From Sulfurovum sp. (GTDB lineage Bacteria; Campylobacterota; Campylobacteria; Campylobacterales; Sulfurovaceae): 64,000 bases of DNA. Every line of letters starts with the position of its first letter. The stretch's first letter is position 1. The position numbers and the translations under genes were made by a program. Shown here piece after piece: positions 1 through 7,710 of the stretch. The notes beneath the pieces were generated by a model that was not told where the DNA came from, ran no database searches, and saw nothing but the letters and a program-made list of their open reading frames with translations. The stretch is from positions 1-64,000 of the forward strand of contig JAMORY010000034.1 of the NCBI GenBank assembly GCA_027063305.1. The letters run 5' to 3'.

Positions 1-242
1 GAGCGAACCTCAAAGCGGTCTTGGAGGTCAAAGAGGAGGTCTTTGTTCAAGAGAGTATTCTCTATGTGGTGATGATCGGCGGGAAAAAACGTACCGAGAT
101 CGAAGTAAGCCCAAGCGCATCCCAAGAGGAGATACTTGCAGCTGCCAAAGAAGCGGGAGAGAAGTGGTTAAACGGTATGCAGATCGTTAAAGAGATCGTC
201 GTACCGAACAAGCTGGTGAACCTTGCGGTGAAACCGGCTTGA
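1..242 (+). CDS. leuS: Leucyl-tRNA synthetase, C-terminal end (5' truncated by window)
   Basis: The reading frame is open from the first bases of the window (codons in phase with position 3) to a TGA at 240-242, so this is the tail of a longer gene. About 79 residues are visible. The pattern [18 protein letters not shown], then a short spacer and [12 protein letters not shown], is the C-terminal domain of bacterial LeuRS, which contacts tRNA-Leu during aminoacylation. The catalytic core, editing domain and KMSKS loop lie outside the window. An internal TTG at 21 could be misread as a start. The family call rests only on the C-terminal domain. Confidence 0.85.
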   Translation, partial: ANLKAVLEVKEEVFVQESILYVVMIGGKKRTEIEVSPSASQEEILAAAKEAGEKWLNGMQIVKEIVVPNKLVNLAVKPA

Positions 243-243
243 T

Positions 244-426
244 CAATGCATAGTGAATAGTGAATGATGAATAATGTAGGTAAGCGGTGCAGTGGCTCCG
301 CTTTTATTAGGATGAAGGGAACAACAAGTATGTTTAGATATTTAAGTCAGTTTTTTTCGAAGGAAAAAAGATTAGTATCATTCATCATTCATCATTCATC
401 ATTCATTTTAATAGCTTTGCTATTAA
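244..426. repeat. Heptad-armed repeat element 1
   Basis: The left arm (about 244-276) is built of 7-mers such as AGTGAAT and GATGAAT. The right arm (about 375-407) is built of the complementary 7-mers ATTCATC, so the arms can pair. Between them lies a core at 284-310 that is identical over 27 bp to 6328-6354. The element ends in a perfect hairpin, TTAATAGC-ttt-GCTATTAA (408-426). The right arm and the hairpin lie inside the coding sequence of the next gene and encode its signal peptide. Confidence 0.75.
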
Positions 427-893
427 CCGCATGCGGCTACAAACCCTCCGCTCATGCGATTCAAAATCTTTTTTTTGATACGGTCTATGTTGAGGTGAAG
501 GTCGATCGTGCGGAGCCGGAGAATGCGCCTTATCTGAAAGATGAGATGAACCGTATGGTCTATACACGCTTTAAGGGGCGTGTAGTGCCTAAAGATCAGG
601 CACAAAGCCAGATCGTTGTAAGTTATGCCGGAAGCCGTTTTACGCCGCTAACCTATACTGACGGGTATGTAACCCGCTACCGTGTGCATGTGCGGGTGCA
701 TTTCGATATGGTTACAAAGCAGGGGAAACTAAGCAAGAGCATTACTACAATATATGACTCTGATATTGACGAGAGTGCATTGAGCTCTTCGGCACTGCGT
801 ATCGAGGCGATCCGTAAGGGCTTAGAGAAAGCGATGGATGAGTTCTTGGCATATGCAACCGCTAAAGGTATGCTAAGTGCCAAATCCAAGTGA
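330..893 (+). CDS. lptE: LptE-like LPS-assembly lipoprotein
   Basis: 187 aa from the ATG at 330, which follows a GAAGGGA ribosome site; an ATG at 264 would lie inside the repeat element and is less likely. Residues 1-35 form a lipoprotein signal ending in the lipobox LLTAC (Cys35), followed by GYKP, the start typical of LptE/RlpB. The mature part is a small alpha/beta domain of the size expected for the plug of the LptD outer-membrane LPS translocon. LptE sequences diverge strongly, so the call leans on the GYKP lipoprotein start, the size and the position after leuS, where lptE sits in many proteobacteria. Part of the signal-peptide hydrophobic core (SFIIHHSSFI) is encoded by tandem ATTCATC heptads, meaning that repeat DNA has been recruited as signal sequence. 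Confidence 0.7.
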   Translation: MFRYLSQFFSKEKRLVSFIIHHSSFILIALLLTACGYKPSAHAIQNLFFDTVYVEVKVDRAEPENAPYLKDEMNRMVYTRFKGRVVPKDQAQSQIVVSYAGSRFTPLTYTDGYVTRYRVHVRVHFDMVTKQGKLSKSITTIYDSDIDESALSSSALRIEAIRKGLEKAMDEFLAYATAKGMLSAKSK

Positions 894-903
894 GCAGTGA
901 GCA

Positions 904-2157
904 GTGAGAACTGAGCAGTTACAAGTTTTTTTAGATAAGAAACCGCTTTACTATAAAGAGATCGACCATGAGCGGGTGCATATCGCCTATGGGATGCTCA
1001 AACCGCATATCAGGCGACCTAAGACCGTGCATATCGTTGGAACCAACGGCAAGGGCAGTACGGGACGGATGATCGCTTACCTTGCATGGAAACAAGGGAA
1101 CAGGGAGCAGGGAGCAGATAGTAGGTATAGTGTTGGACATTATACTTCACCGCATATCCTGAAATTTAATGAACGTATCTGGCTTGACGGTGCGGACGCT
1201 TCCGATGTGGTGCTTGAAACAGCACATCAACGACTTTATGCAATTCTCGGTAAAGAGATGAGTGAAGCGCTCTCTTATTTTGAATACACCACCCTTTTGG
1301 CCTTTGTCATTTTTGAAAAGTGTGATCTGATGGTACTTGAAGCAGGGCTTGGCGGGGAGTTCGATGCGACGAATGTGTGCGACAAGGAGCTTAGTGTCAT
1401 TGCCCCCATCGGCATTGACCATCAAGCTTTTTTGGGAGAGACCATAGAGGAGATCGCAGCAACGAAAATACGGAGTATCCGAAAGTTGGCGTTGTTGGCA
1501 CCGCAGCCGTATCTGGAGGTGGTGGAAGTTGCCAAAACGATCGCATCGGATGTAGGGGCAGACCTATGTGTCTGCCCTCAAAATGGAAATGTAGGAGCAG
1601 ACTCTCATATTTGCCAACGGGTCAACACACAGGTTGTCCCCTACGAATTAAAAGATATTGCCAAAGCCAAAGGCTGGGGTGACTATCTCATTGACAATGC
1701 CATGGTCGCGTTGAAGGCATTGGAACTGTTAGATATTGACTATGACATCAACGACCTTTATGACCTTGAACTCTTTGGACGTTTCTACCCTTTAACCAAG
1801 AATATCCGCATCGATGTGGGGCACAACCCGTTGGCGGCACAAGCCATTGTCAAAGCGATGGAGGCTGAGACGGTGCTTATCTATAATTCGCTGGATGATA
1901 AGGATTATGAAGCGGTACTTAGAACGCTCAAATCCAAGGTCAAACGGGTGGAGATCATCCCTATCGAATCACAGCGGGCAACGACGATGGAAGCCATTGA
2001 AACGGCAGTTGAAAAGGTGGGGTTGTCTTATGGATTATTTGATGGGAAGCTGGATGAGAATGAACACTATTTGGTGTTTGGGTCGTTCTATACGGTAGAA
2101 GCGTTTTTGAAAGCGGTGGGCTTTCAAAAGAGTGAGGAAGTAGGAGTGAGGAAGTAG
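904..2157 (+). CDS. folC: Bifunctional dihydrofolate/folylpolyglutamate synthase with two repeat-derived insertions
   Basis: 417 aa, Mur-ligase superfamily, adding glutamate to dihydropteroate and folates in the cytoplasm. HIVGTNGKGSTGR near residue 45 is the FolC P-loop; GHYTSPHI and the later LEAGLGGEFDATN are family signatures. The start is a GTG lying inside AGTGAGC-type heptads. Two in-frame insertions stand out. One lies between the P-loop helix and VGHYTSP (about 1090-1128; residues NREQGADSRY) and is made of GGGAGCA-like units. The other is a 93-bp palindromic element (1552-1644; residues 217-247). Neither is needed in ordinary FolC, yet the frame stays open to the end. Activity of the enlarged protein is an inference from the intact motifs. 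Confidence 0.88.
   Translation: MRTEQLQVFLDKKPLYYKEIDHERVHIAYGMLKPHIRRPKTVHIVGTNGKGSTGRMIAYLAWKQGNREQGADSRYSVGHYTSPHILKFNERIWLDGADASDVVLETAHQRLYAILGKEMSEALSYFEYTTLLAFVIFEKCDLMVLEAGLGGEFDATNVCDKELSVIAPIGIDHQAFLGETIEEIAATKIRSIRKLALLAPQPYLEVVEVAKTIASDVGADLCVCPQNGNVGADSHICQRVNTQVVPYELKDIAKAKGWGDYLIDNAMVALKALELLDIDYDINDLYDLELFGRFYPLTKNIRIDVGHNPLAAQAIVKAMEAETVLIYNSLDDKDYEAVLRTLKSKVKRVEIIPIESQRATTMEAIETAVEKVGLSYGLFDGKLDENEHYLVFGSFYTVEAFLKAVGFQKSEEVGVRK
1552..1644 (+). repeat. In-frame palindromic element inside folC
   Basis: The element starts GTAGGGG (1552-1558) and ends CCCCTAC (1638-1644), perfect 7-bp terminal inverted repeats. Inside the left end is a hairpin GGGCAGAC-ctatgt-GTCTGCCC, and an imperfect second copy (gtaggagcagac) lies in the middle. 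The length is 93 bp, exactly 31 codons, with no stop in the folC frame. It encodes VGADLCVCPQNGNVGADSHI plus 11 further residues, a Cys-containing stretch unlike the rest of FolC. The layout resembles Rickettsia palindromic elements that survive inside genes, though sequence identity with those is not claimed. Confidence 0.75.
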
Positions 2158-2169
2158 GAGTTTTAGTAT

Positions 2170-2195
2170 GCATTGCTTTGCAATGCTTTTGTTTT
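2170..2195 (+). terminator. Probable folC terminator
   Basis: A perfect stem GCATTGC-ttt-GCAATGC (2170-2186) is followed by TTTTGTTTT, just after the folC stop codon. The layout fits an intrinsic terminator. Confidence 0.6.
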
Positions 2196-2201
2196 GCTTC
2201 T

Positions 2202-2270
2202 GTCATTCTCGGACGTGATCCGAGAATCTTGAATAGTTACTCTAAGATTCCCGATGAATTCGGGAATGAC
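2202..2270. repeat. Palindromic interspersed element upstream of mfd
   Basis: A 69-bp element begins GTCATTCTCGG and ends TCGGGAATGAC, nearly perfect inverted ends. Each half holds its own smaller palindrome (ATTCTCGG...CCGAGAAT and GATTCCCGA...TCGGGAATG). The form matches widespread REP/MITE-like repeats of bacteria. An ATG at 2254 in the mfd frame lies inside it and would artificially lengthen Mfd by 16 residues. Confidence 0.7.
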
Positions 2271-2301
2271 ATTGAAGAATTTATATTTTTGGAACATTGG
2301 A

Positions 2302-5280
2302 ATGGTTTATCAAAGTAATATTTACGAATTTTTAGAGACTGGTGGTGAAGGAAAAGCGCTTCTTATCTGTAAAGATGACAAAGAGGCCAAGCAGGTTGCT
2401 GATGTGGCGCGGTTGTTGGAGTATGATACCTTTACACTTCCTGATATTCGTGTAAGTGTCGGGGAAGACCTGCGTGCATACGGGGAGGAGCTGCAACAGT
2501 TCTTTAGTGCACTGCAGGGATTTTATGAGAGTACAAAAAGAAAAGTGCTGGTCTCACCGCTTCGTACGACACTGCTGCCGTTCCCGAAGGCTGAGCATTT
2601 TGCCAAAAAATGCATAGAGTTTGGTGAAACGCTTGATATGAATGCTCTCAAAGATGAACTCTACCACTGGGGCTATCACTTTACCGATATTGCCGCCAGC
2701 CGTGGGGAGGTGTCGTTTCGCGGGGATATTATTGATATCTTTCCCATTCAAAGTGAGCAGCCTTACCGTATCAGTCTCTTTGATGAGGAGATAGAGAGCA
2801 TTCACCATTTTGATGCAACCACACAAAAGCGTTTGGGTGATGAGCTGGAGGGATTTGAGATCACGCCGGCATTCTTGGCACTTAAAGCTGATGCCTACGA
2901 AGCGTTGAAGAACCGCTGTGAGCACAGTCCTTACGATACTTTTGTTAAAGATATCGACTCTTTGGGCTTGTGGCACTTAGATGAGCTTGGCTATATCGCC
3001 TTAGAAGCGTTTGGAGCCATCTTGACAAGCAATATGGATGCGGAGCTTGAAGAGATCTATGAACTCGATATGCCGTTGGTACCTCGCAAGGACTTCTTTC
3101 TGCCTATTATCCCCGAAGCCAAGCACTACCGTGATCTTGAAGCGGTCGATCCGAACAAACTGCTTGAAGCACATAACGACAAAGCCATTACTATCCTCGC
3201 AAAGAACGAGAGTATCGTACGTGGTTCGCAGCTAAGCACATTTGAGAACATCACCTTTGTCTACCAAGACGGTATCGTCAACATTATGGGAAAAGAGAAG
3301 CTCATTCTCTCCCTTAATAAGCCCATCAAGCGCAAGAAGGTCAAAAAGGCGACCATTATCCTCGATGAGCTTAAACCCGGTGATTATGTGGTGCATGAGA
3401 ACCACGGTGTGGGGATATTCAGAGGGATAGAGAAGCGGGATGTACTGGGAGCGACCTCGGAGTTTGTGACCATCATGTACCAAAACGAAGATACGCTGCT
3501 TATTCCTGTGAGCAACCTTGAGGTGATCGACCGTTATGTGGCAGAAGGCGGGGCGCTGCCTGTGCTTGACCGCATGGGGAAAGCCAGCTTTAAAAAGCTC
3601 AAAGCCAAAGTCAAAGAGAAACTCTTTGCCATCGCTTCACAGATCATCAACCTCTCGGCACAGCGGCACCTTAAGAAAGGGATCGTGCTCAAAGTGCCTG
3701 AAGAGCATGCCGTCTTTATGTCCAAAGCAGGGTTTGTGCACACTGAAGATCAAGAACGCGCTATTTTTGATATGCTCGATGACATGCAAAGCGGCCGGAT
3801 GATGGACAGGCTTCTCTCTGCCGATGTGGGCTTTGGGAAGACCGAAGTGGCGATGAATGGGATGTTTGTAGCCGTCAAGAACGGCTATCAGGCGATGATG
3901 ATCGCACCGACCACGCTGCTGAGCTCTCAGCACTACAAGAGCCTTAAAGAGCGGTTCTACGAATGGGGGATCAAAGTCGCCAAACTCGACCGTTTCTCCA
4001 CAGCCAAAGAGAAACGGGAGGTCTTGGCAGGCTTGGCGGATGGCAGCATCGATGTGGTGGTGGGAACCCATGCGCTGCTTAAAGCGAAGTTCAAGAACCT
4101 TGCGCTTGTGGTCATCGATGAAGAGCATAAGTTCGGGGTGAAGCAGAAAGAAGCGCTTAAAGAGATGAGCATCGATGTGCATCTGCTCTCGATGTCGGCG
4201 ACACCTATCCCGCGTTCACTCAATATGGCGTTGAGTGAAGTGAAGAGCTTCTCGGAGATCCTCACACCGCCGACCGAACGGCAAGGGGTGCGTACCTTTG
4301 TCAAGAGTTACGATGACAAAGTGGTCAAGGAAGCGATACTCAGAGAGCTTCGCCGTGGTGGGCAGGTCTTCTATGTCTTCAATGCCATTGCAGGGATAGA
4401 GGAGAAGAAAAAGCAGCTGCTTGAGATACTGCCCAAGCTTCGTATTGCGGTACTGCACTCGAAGATTTCGGCTAAAGAGACCGAAGAGGAGATGATGAAG
4501 TTCGAGGACGGCGAGTATGACGTGTTGCTTTCCACCTCCATTGTCGAATCGGGTATTCATATGCCCCACGCCAATACCATGATCGTCGATGGAGCCGATC
4601 GTTTCGGTATTGCCGACTTGCACCAGCTTCGTGGCCGTGTAGGACGGGGTGGCAAAGAGGGGTACTGTTATTTTATGGTCACGGACAAAGATAGGCTGAC
4701 CGACAATGCCAAACGCCGACTCTTAGCACTCGAATCACATTCAGACCTTGGTAGCGGCGCGGTGCTTGCCTTCCATGACCTTGAAATACGAGGAGGCGGT
4801 AATATCATCGGTGAGGCACAAAGTGGGCACATCAAACAGATAGGATACAGCCTCTACCTGCGTATGCTTGAAGATGCCATTAGAGAACTGAGTGGTCAAA
4901 GCAAAGAGGTATCGCGGCAGGTCGATATGAAGCTGAGCATCCAAGCCTACCTGAGTGAAGAGCTCATCGAAGAGGATAGGCTCAGACTGGAGCTTTACCG
5001 TCGTCTTTCACTGTGTGAGAGTGTTGGAGAGGTCTACGAGATCGAAGCAGAGATCGCCGACAGGTTCGGTAAGCTTGATACCATCACCCGCCAGTTCATT
5101 GATGTAATGGTGATGAAAGTCCTTGCCAGAGAACAGGGTATCTCCAAAGTCTCTTCCTATGGGGAGAATGTCTTTATCGAGTTTGCCCAGGAGGGCAAAG
5201 AGCGGGTGGTACTTAAATCACGAAGTAAAGATGATGATGATATCATCGCGACGGCGATGGGGTATTTAAAGGGGAACTAA
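2302..5280 (+). CDS. mfd: Transcription-repair coupling factor Mfd
   Basis: 992 aa from the ATG at 2302 (MVYQSNIYEFLE). Mfd displaces RNA polymerase stalled at DNA damage and recruits UvrA. The N-terminal UvrB-like region (YHFTDIAASRGEVSFRGDII) is followed by the RNA-polymerase-interaction domain (GDYVVHENHGVGIFRGIE), then the RecG-like SF2 motor: Walker A ADVGFGKTEVAM, DEEH box VVIDEEHKFGVKQKE, MSATPIPRSL, and the motif-VI region HQLRGRVGRGGKEGYCYF. A TRCF C-terminal domain ends the protein. It is somewhat shorter than the E. coli enzyme (about 1150 aa), mainly in the N-terminal third. The ORF runs 16 codons further upstream, into the palindromic repeat, so the later start is preferred. Confidence 0.95.
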   Translation: MVYQSNIYEFLETGGEGKALLICKDDKEAKQVADVARLLEYDTFTLPDIRVSVGEDLRAYGEELQQFFSALQGFYESTKRKVLVSPLRTTLLPFPKAEHFAKKCIEFGETLDMNALKDELYHWGYHFTDIAASRGEVSFRGDIIDIFPIQSEQPYRISLFDEEIESIHHFDATTQKRLGDELEGFEITPAFLALKADAYEALKNRCEHSPYDTFVKDIDSLGLWHLDELGYIALEAFGAILTSNMDAELEEIYELDMPLVPRKDFFLPIIPEAKHYRDLEAVDPNKLLEAHNDKAITILAKNESIVRGSQLSTFENITFVYQDGIVNIMGKEKLILSLNKPIKRKKVKKATIILDELKPGDYVVHENHGVGIFRGIEKRDVLGATSEFVTIMYQNEDTLLIPVSNLEVIDRYVAEGGALPVLDRMGKASFKKLKAKVKEKLFAIASQIINLSAQRHLKKGIVLKVPEEHAVFMSKAGFVHTEDQERAIFDMLDDMQSGRMMDRLLSADVGFGKTEVAMNGMFVAVKNGYQAMMIAPTTLLSSQHYKSLKERFYEWGIKVAKLDRFSTAKEKREVLAGLADGSIDVVVGTHALLKAKFKNLALVVIDEEHKFGVKQKEALKEMSIDVHLLSMSATPIPRSLNMALSEVKSFSEILTPPTERQGVRTFVKSYDDKVVKEAILRELRRGGQVFYVFNAIAGIEEKKKQLLEILPKLRIAVLHSKISAKETEEEMMKFEDGEYDVLLSTSIVESGIHMPHANTMIVDGADRFGIADLHQLRGRVGRGGKEGYCYFMVTDKDRLTDNAKRRLLALESHSDLGSGAVLAFHDLEIRGGGNIIGEAQSGHIKQIGYSLYLRMLEDAIRELSGQSKEVSRQVDMKLSIQAYLSEELIEEDRLRLELYRRLSLCESVGEVYEIEAEIADRFGKLDTITRQFIDVMVMKVLAREQGISKVSSYGENVFIEFAQEGKERVVLKSRSKDDDDIIATAMGYLKGN

Positions 5281-5317
5281 AGCCGTTAAACTTTAGTTAG
5301 TATCACTCAAGTATACT

Positions 5318-5342
5318 ACTCCTAATAAACTATTTTAGGAGT
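5318..5342 (+). promoter_or_regulatory. Hairpin enclosing the moxR Shine-Dalgarno
   Basis: ACTCCTA (5318-5324) pairs perfectly with TAGGAGT (5336-5342) over an 11-nt loop. The right arm contains the AGGAG ribosome site for the TTG start at 5348, so folding would hide it. Confidence 0.5.
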
Positions 5343-5347
5343 GAACT

Positions 5348-6295
5348 TTGAGTCAAACCGTAGAGAATATTAAAAAAGAGATTTCAAAAGTCCTGGTCGG
5401 TCAAGAGAAGATGGTAGAGGGGCTTTTGGCGGGACTGCTATGCCGTGGGCATATTTTACTTGAAGGGGTTCCCGGACTTGCAAAGACCACTGCGGTCAAC
5501 GCATTGGCAAAAACATTGGGCTTGAACTTCAAGCGTGTGCAATTTACCCCGGACCTTCTTCCTTCTGACATTATCGGAACGGAGATCTACGATCCTTCCA
5601 ACAATACCTTCAAGATCAAACAAGGGCCGGTCTTTACCAACCTTCTTTTAGCAGATGAGATCAACCGTGCACCGGCAAAAGTACAGTCAGCACTACTGGA
5701 AGTAATGCAAGAGCGTCAGGTGACCATTGGGGATGAAACATTCAAGATCGACCTTCCGTTCCTTGTTATGGCGACCCAGAACCCTGTTGAGCAGGAGGGT
5801 GCCTATGAGCTTCCTGAAGCACAGCTTGACCGTTTTATGATGAAGGTGGTCGTCGGTTACAATACCAAAGCCGAAGAGTTGGAGATCGCACGTCGGGTGG
5901 CGAACAATGCTTTTGAGAAGATCGAGCAGGTAGCAACGGTTGAGGATCTCGATCGTATCAGAGAAGAGGCGATGGCGGTACATATGGATGAAGAGGTCGA
6001 GAAGTATATCATCGAACTGGTCTCCGCTACCCGTGATCCGAAAGCCTACGGACTTGAAGAGTTGGAGCCTTTCATTGAATTTGGTGCAAGTCCACGTGCA
6101 AGTATCGATATGTATAAAGCCGCACGTGCCATTGCCTACCTCAAAGGGCAAGATTTCGTCTCACCGCTGGAGATCGCCTACATTGCCAAAGAGGTGCTCA
6201 GACACCGTATTATTCTCAGTTATGAAGCGCAGGCGGAAGATATTACACAGGACTATATTATTGAAAAAATTCTTGCGGCAGTACCGATTCCTTGA
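5348..6295 (+). CDS. MoxR-family AAA+ ATPase (Bat operon)
   Basis: 315 aa, starting at a TTG 6 nt after AGGAGT. MoxR ATPases act as chaperone-like motors with VWA proteins. Visible are Walker A (GVPGLAKT, residues about 40-47), Walker B (LLADEINRAPAKVQSALLEV), sensor-1 ATQNP and the AAA_3 tail with PRASIDMYKAARA. It is the first gene of a run DUF58 - small membrane protein - VWA - VWA - TPR - BatD, the standard composition of Bat (Bacteroides aerotolerance) loci, whose molecular role is still poorly defined. The rare start codon together with a hairpin that can mask the ribosome site suggests low or controlled translation; this is inference. Confidence 0.92.
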   Translation: MSQTVENIKKEISKVLVGQEKMVEGLLAGLLCRGHILLEGVPGLAKTTAVNALAKTLGLNFKRVQFTPDLLPSDIIGTEIYDPSNNTFKIKQGPVFTNLLLADEINRAPAKVQSALLEVMQERQVTIGDETFKIDLPFLVMATQNPVEQEGAYELPEAQLDRFMMKVVVGYNTKAEELEIARRVANNAFEKIEQVATVEDLDRIREEAMAVHMDEEVEKYIIELVSATRDPKAYGLEELEPFIEFGASPRASIDMYKAARAIAYLKGQDFVSPLEIAYIAKEVLRHRIILSYEAQAEDITQDYIIEKILAAVPIP

Positions 6296-6299
6296 ATCG

Positions 6300-6468
6300 G
6301 AAAATGAATAGTGAATAATTGTAGTATGCGGTGCAGTGGCTCCGCTTTTATTAGATGGAGAAAAGATTGAGAGAGAATATAATAAATAGCATTTTGAAAA
6401 AATGCATACCAGTATCATTCATCATTCATCATTCATCATTCACTAAAATAACCTGTGGAGGTTATTTT
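6300..6468. repeat. Heptad-armed repeat element 2
   Basis: This fills the 170-bp gap between moxR and the DUF58 gene. The left arm is GAATAGTGAATAA (about 6305-6319). The core at 6328-6354 is identical over 27 bp to 284-310. A stem GCATTTT-gaaa-AAATGC lies in the middle, and ATTCATC heptads form the right arm (about 6416-6443). It terminates in the hairpin described at 6445-6468. No gene is seen in this stretch. Confidence 0.75.
6445..6468 (+). promoter_or_regulatory. Hairpin enclosing the DUF58 gene Shine-Dalgarno
   Basis: AAAATAACCT (6445-6454) and AGGTTATTTT (6459-6468) are perfect 10-bp arms with a GTGG loop. The GGAGG ribosome site (6457-6461) straddles loop and right arm, 8 nt before the ATG at 6470. 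Confidence 0.55.
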
Positions 6469-6469
6469 A

Positions 6470-7303
6470 ATGAATAAAGCAGTGAAAAAGATCATTCTCA
6501 AGACCAAGAAGCAGGTCTATGGCGATATGCTTGGGAACAACGCCTCTCTTTTTCAGGGTGAGGGGTTTGAGTTTGCCGAACTGCGTGAGTATGTCTATGG
6601 GGATGATGTCCGTAAGATCGACTGGAAAACGACGGCGAAATTGGGTAAGCCCTTTGTCAAGGTCTACAAAGAGGAGCGAGAGCTCAATGTCGTGGTCGTT
6701 ACGATGCTAAGTGGGTCGATGTATTTTGGAACAGTGAAACAAAAAAGTGAAACGGCGGCGGAAGTGGTATCGACACTGGGGTTTTCCGCGGTGAAGAATG
6801 CCGATCTCTTTTCCCATATGCTCTTTGCCGACAAGATGTACGACCTGAGCAGACCAAGTAAAAAGCTCTTCTCCGTGCATAAGGCGGTAGAGGAAGTACT
6901 GCATTTTGATCCTATCGGAAAAGCGGCAGATTATCAGATGCTTGTCGATACGTTGACCAAACGCTTGAAGAAGAAAGCACTGCTGTTTATTATTTCAGAT
7001 TTTGTCGGAGATATTGATTTGAAGCTTTTAAGCAAGAAGCATGATGTCTTTGCCGTGATGGTACGTGACAGGTTCGAAGAGGATCCCAGTGAGCTTGGCT
7101 ATCTGCGCCTGATCGATATGGAGACTAAGCAGAGCTTTGAGGGAAATATAGACAGCGGTACATTGATGAGTTACAAAAAAGCGCTCTTGAAGAATGATGA
7201 CAGGCTTTATAAACAGTTCAAAAAGCAGGGGATACGATTTACCAAAGTCTATACCCATGAAGATGCGGCGATCAAGTTGATGAAAAGTATGAGGAAAATG
7301 TGA
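6470..7303 (+). CDS. DUF58 domain protein (Bat operon)
   Basis: 277 aa from the ATG at 6470 with GGAGG upstream. The signature EGFEFAELREYVYGDDVRKI, continuing DWKTTAK, is the DUF58 core, and the domain has a VWA-like fold with the degenerate metal site LSGSMYF. DUF58 proteins are always found beside MoxR ATPases and are thought to be handled by them. No transmembrane segment is evident, so it is probably cytoplasmic or peripheral. The gene ends in a TGATG overlap with the next ORF, implying translational coupling. The upstream gap is filled by repeat element 2. Confidence 0.9.
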   Translation: MNKAVKKIILKTKKQVYGDMLGNNASLFQGEGFEFAELREYVYGDDVRKIDWKTTAKLGKPFVKVYKEERELNVVVVTMLSGSMYFGTVKQKSETAAEVVSTLGFSAVKNADLFSHMLFADKMYDLSRPSKKLFSVHKAVEEVLHFDPIGKAADYQMLVDTLTKRLKKKALLFIISDFVGDIDLKLLSKKHDVFAVMVRDRFEEDPSELGYLRLIDMETKQSFEGNIDSGTLMSYKKALLKNDDRLYKQFKKQGIRFTKVYTHEDAAIKLMKSMRKM

Positions 7304-7710
7304 TGAATGAGCAGAATCTGACGGCACAGCTTAAAGATATCAAACCGCTTTTGGAGATCCCCGACAGCAGTTTCTACATCTACTGGGGGCTTATCGGTAC
7401 GGGAGTCGTGCTTTTACTGGCTATCCTTTTCTTTGTTGCCAAAAAGCTTTGGGAGAACCGTAAAGTGAACAAAGAAAAGCAGTATCTTGCAGCACTCAAA
7501 GCGATAGACTGGAGTGACAGTAAGAAAGCGGCGTATGCGGCAACACACTATGCAAGGCTTTTGGCAACGGATGATAGGCGTAAAGAGCTCTTTGCACAGC
7601 TTGAGCCGCTATTGGAGAAGTATAAGTATAAAAAGGTGGTCGATAAGGTCGATCAGAAGACATTGAACCAATTTAATCTTTATGTGCAGGTAGCAGATGA
7701 GTCAATTTAG
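7303..7710 (+). CDS. Small single-span membrane protein of the Bat operon
   Basis: 135 aa; the ATG at 7303 overlaps the TGA of the DUF58 gene. One transmembrane segment is obvious (about residues 26-48, YIYWGLIGTGVVLLLAILFF), followed by a Lys/Arg-rich stop-transfer and a helical cytoplasmic domain. Position and topology match the DUF4381-type protein found between DUF58 and VWA genes in Bat loci of proteobacteria, but sequence similarity cannot be verified here. The 3' end overlaps the next gene by 14 nt. Its function is unknown; anchoring the MoxR/VWA assembly to the membrane is a guess. Confidence 0.75.
   Translation: MNEQNLTAQLKDIKPLLEIPDSSFYIYWGLIGTGVVLLLAILFFVAKKLWENRKVNKEKQYLAALKAIDWSDSKKAAYAATHYARLLATDDRRKELFAQLEPLLEKYKYKKVVDKVDQKTLNQFNLYVQVADESI

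Noticed and set aside
244-426. CRISPR array suggested by repeated ATTCATC units
   Set aside because: Units are 7 bp and tandem without spacers, and no cas genes are present.
2254-2301. Mfd start at the upstream ATG
   Set aside because: That ATG is inside a palindromic repeat and has no ribosome site; the ATG at 2302 begins the conserved protein.
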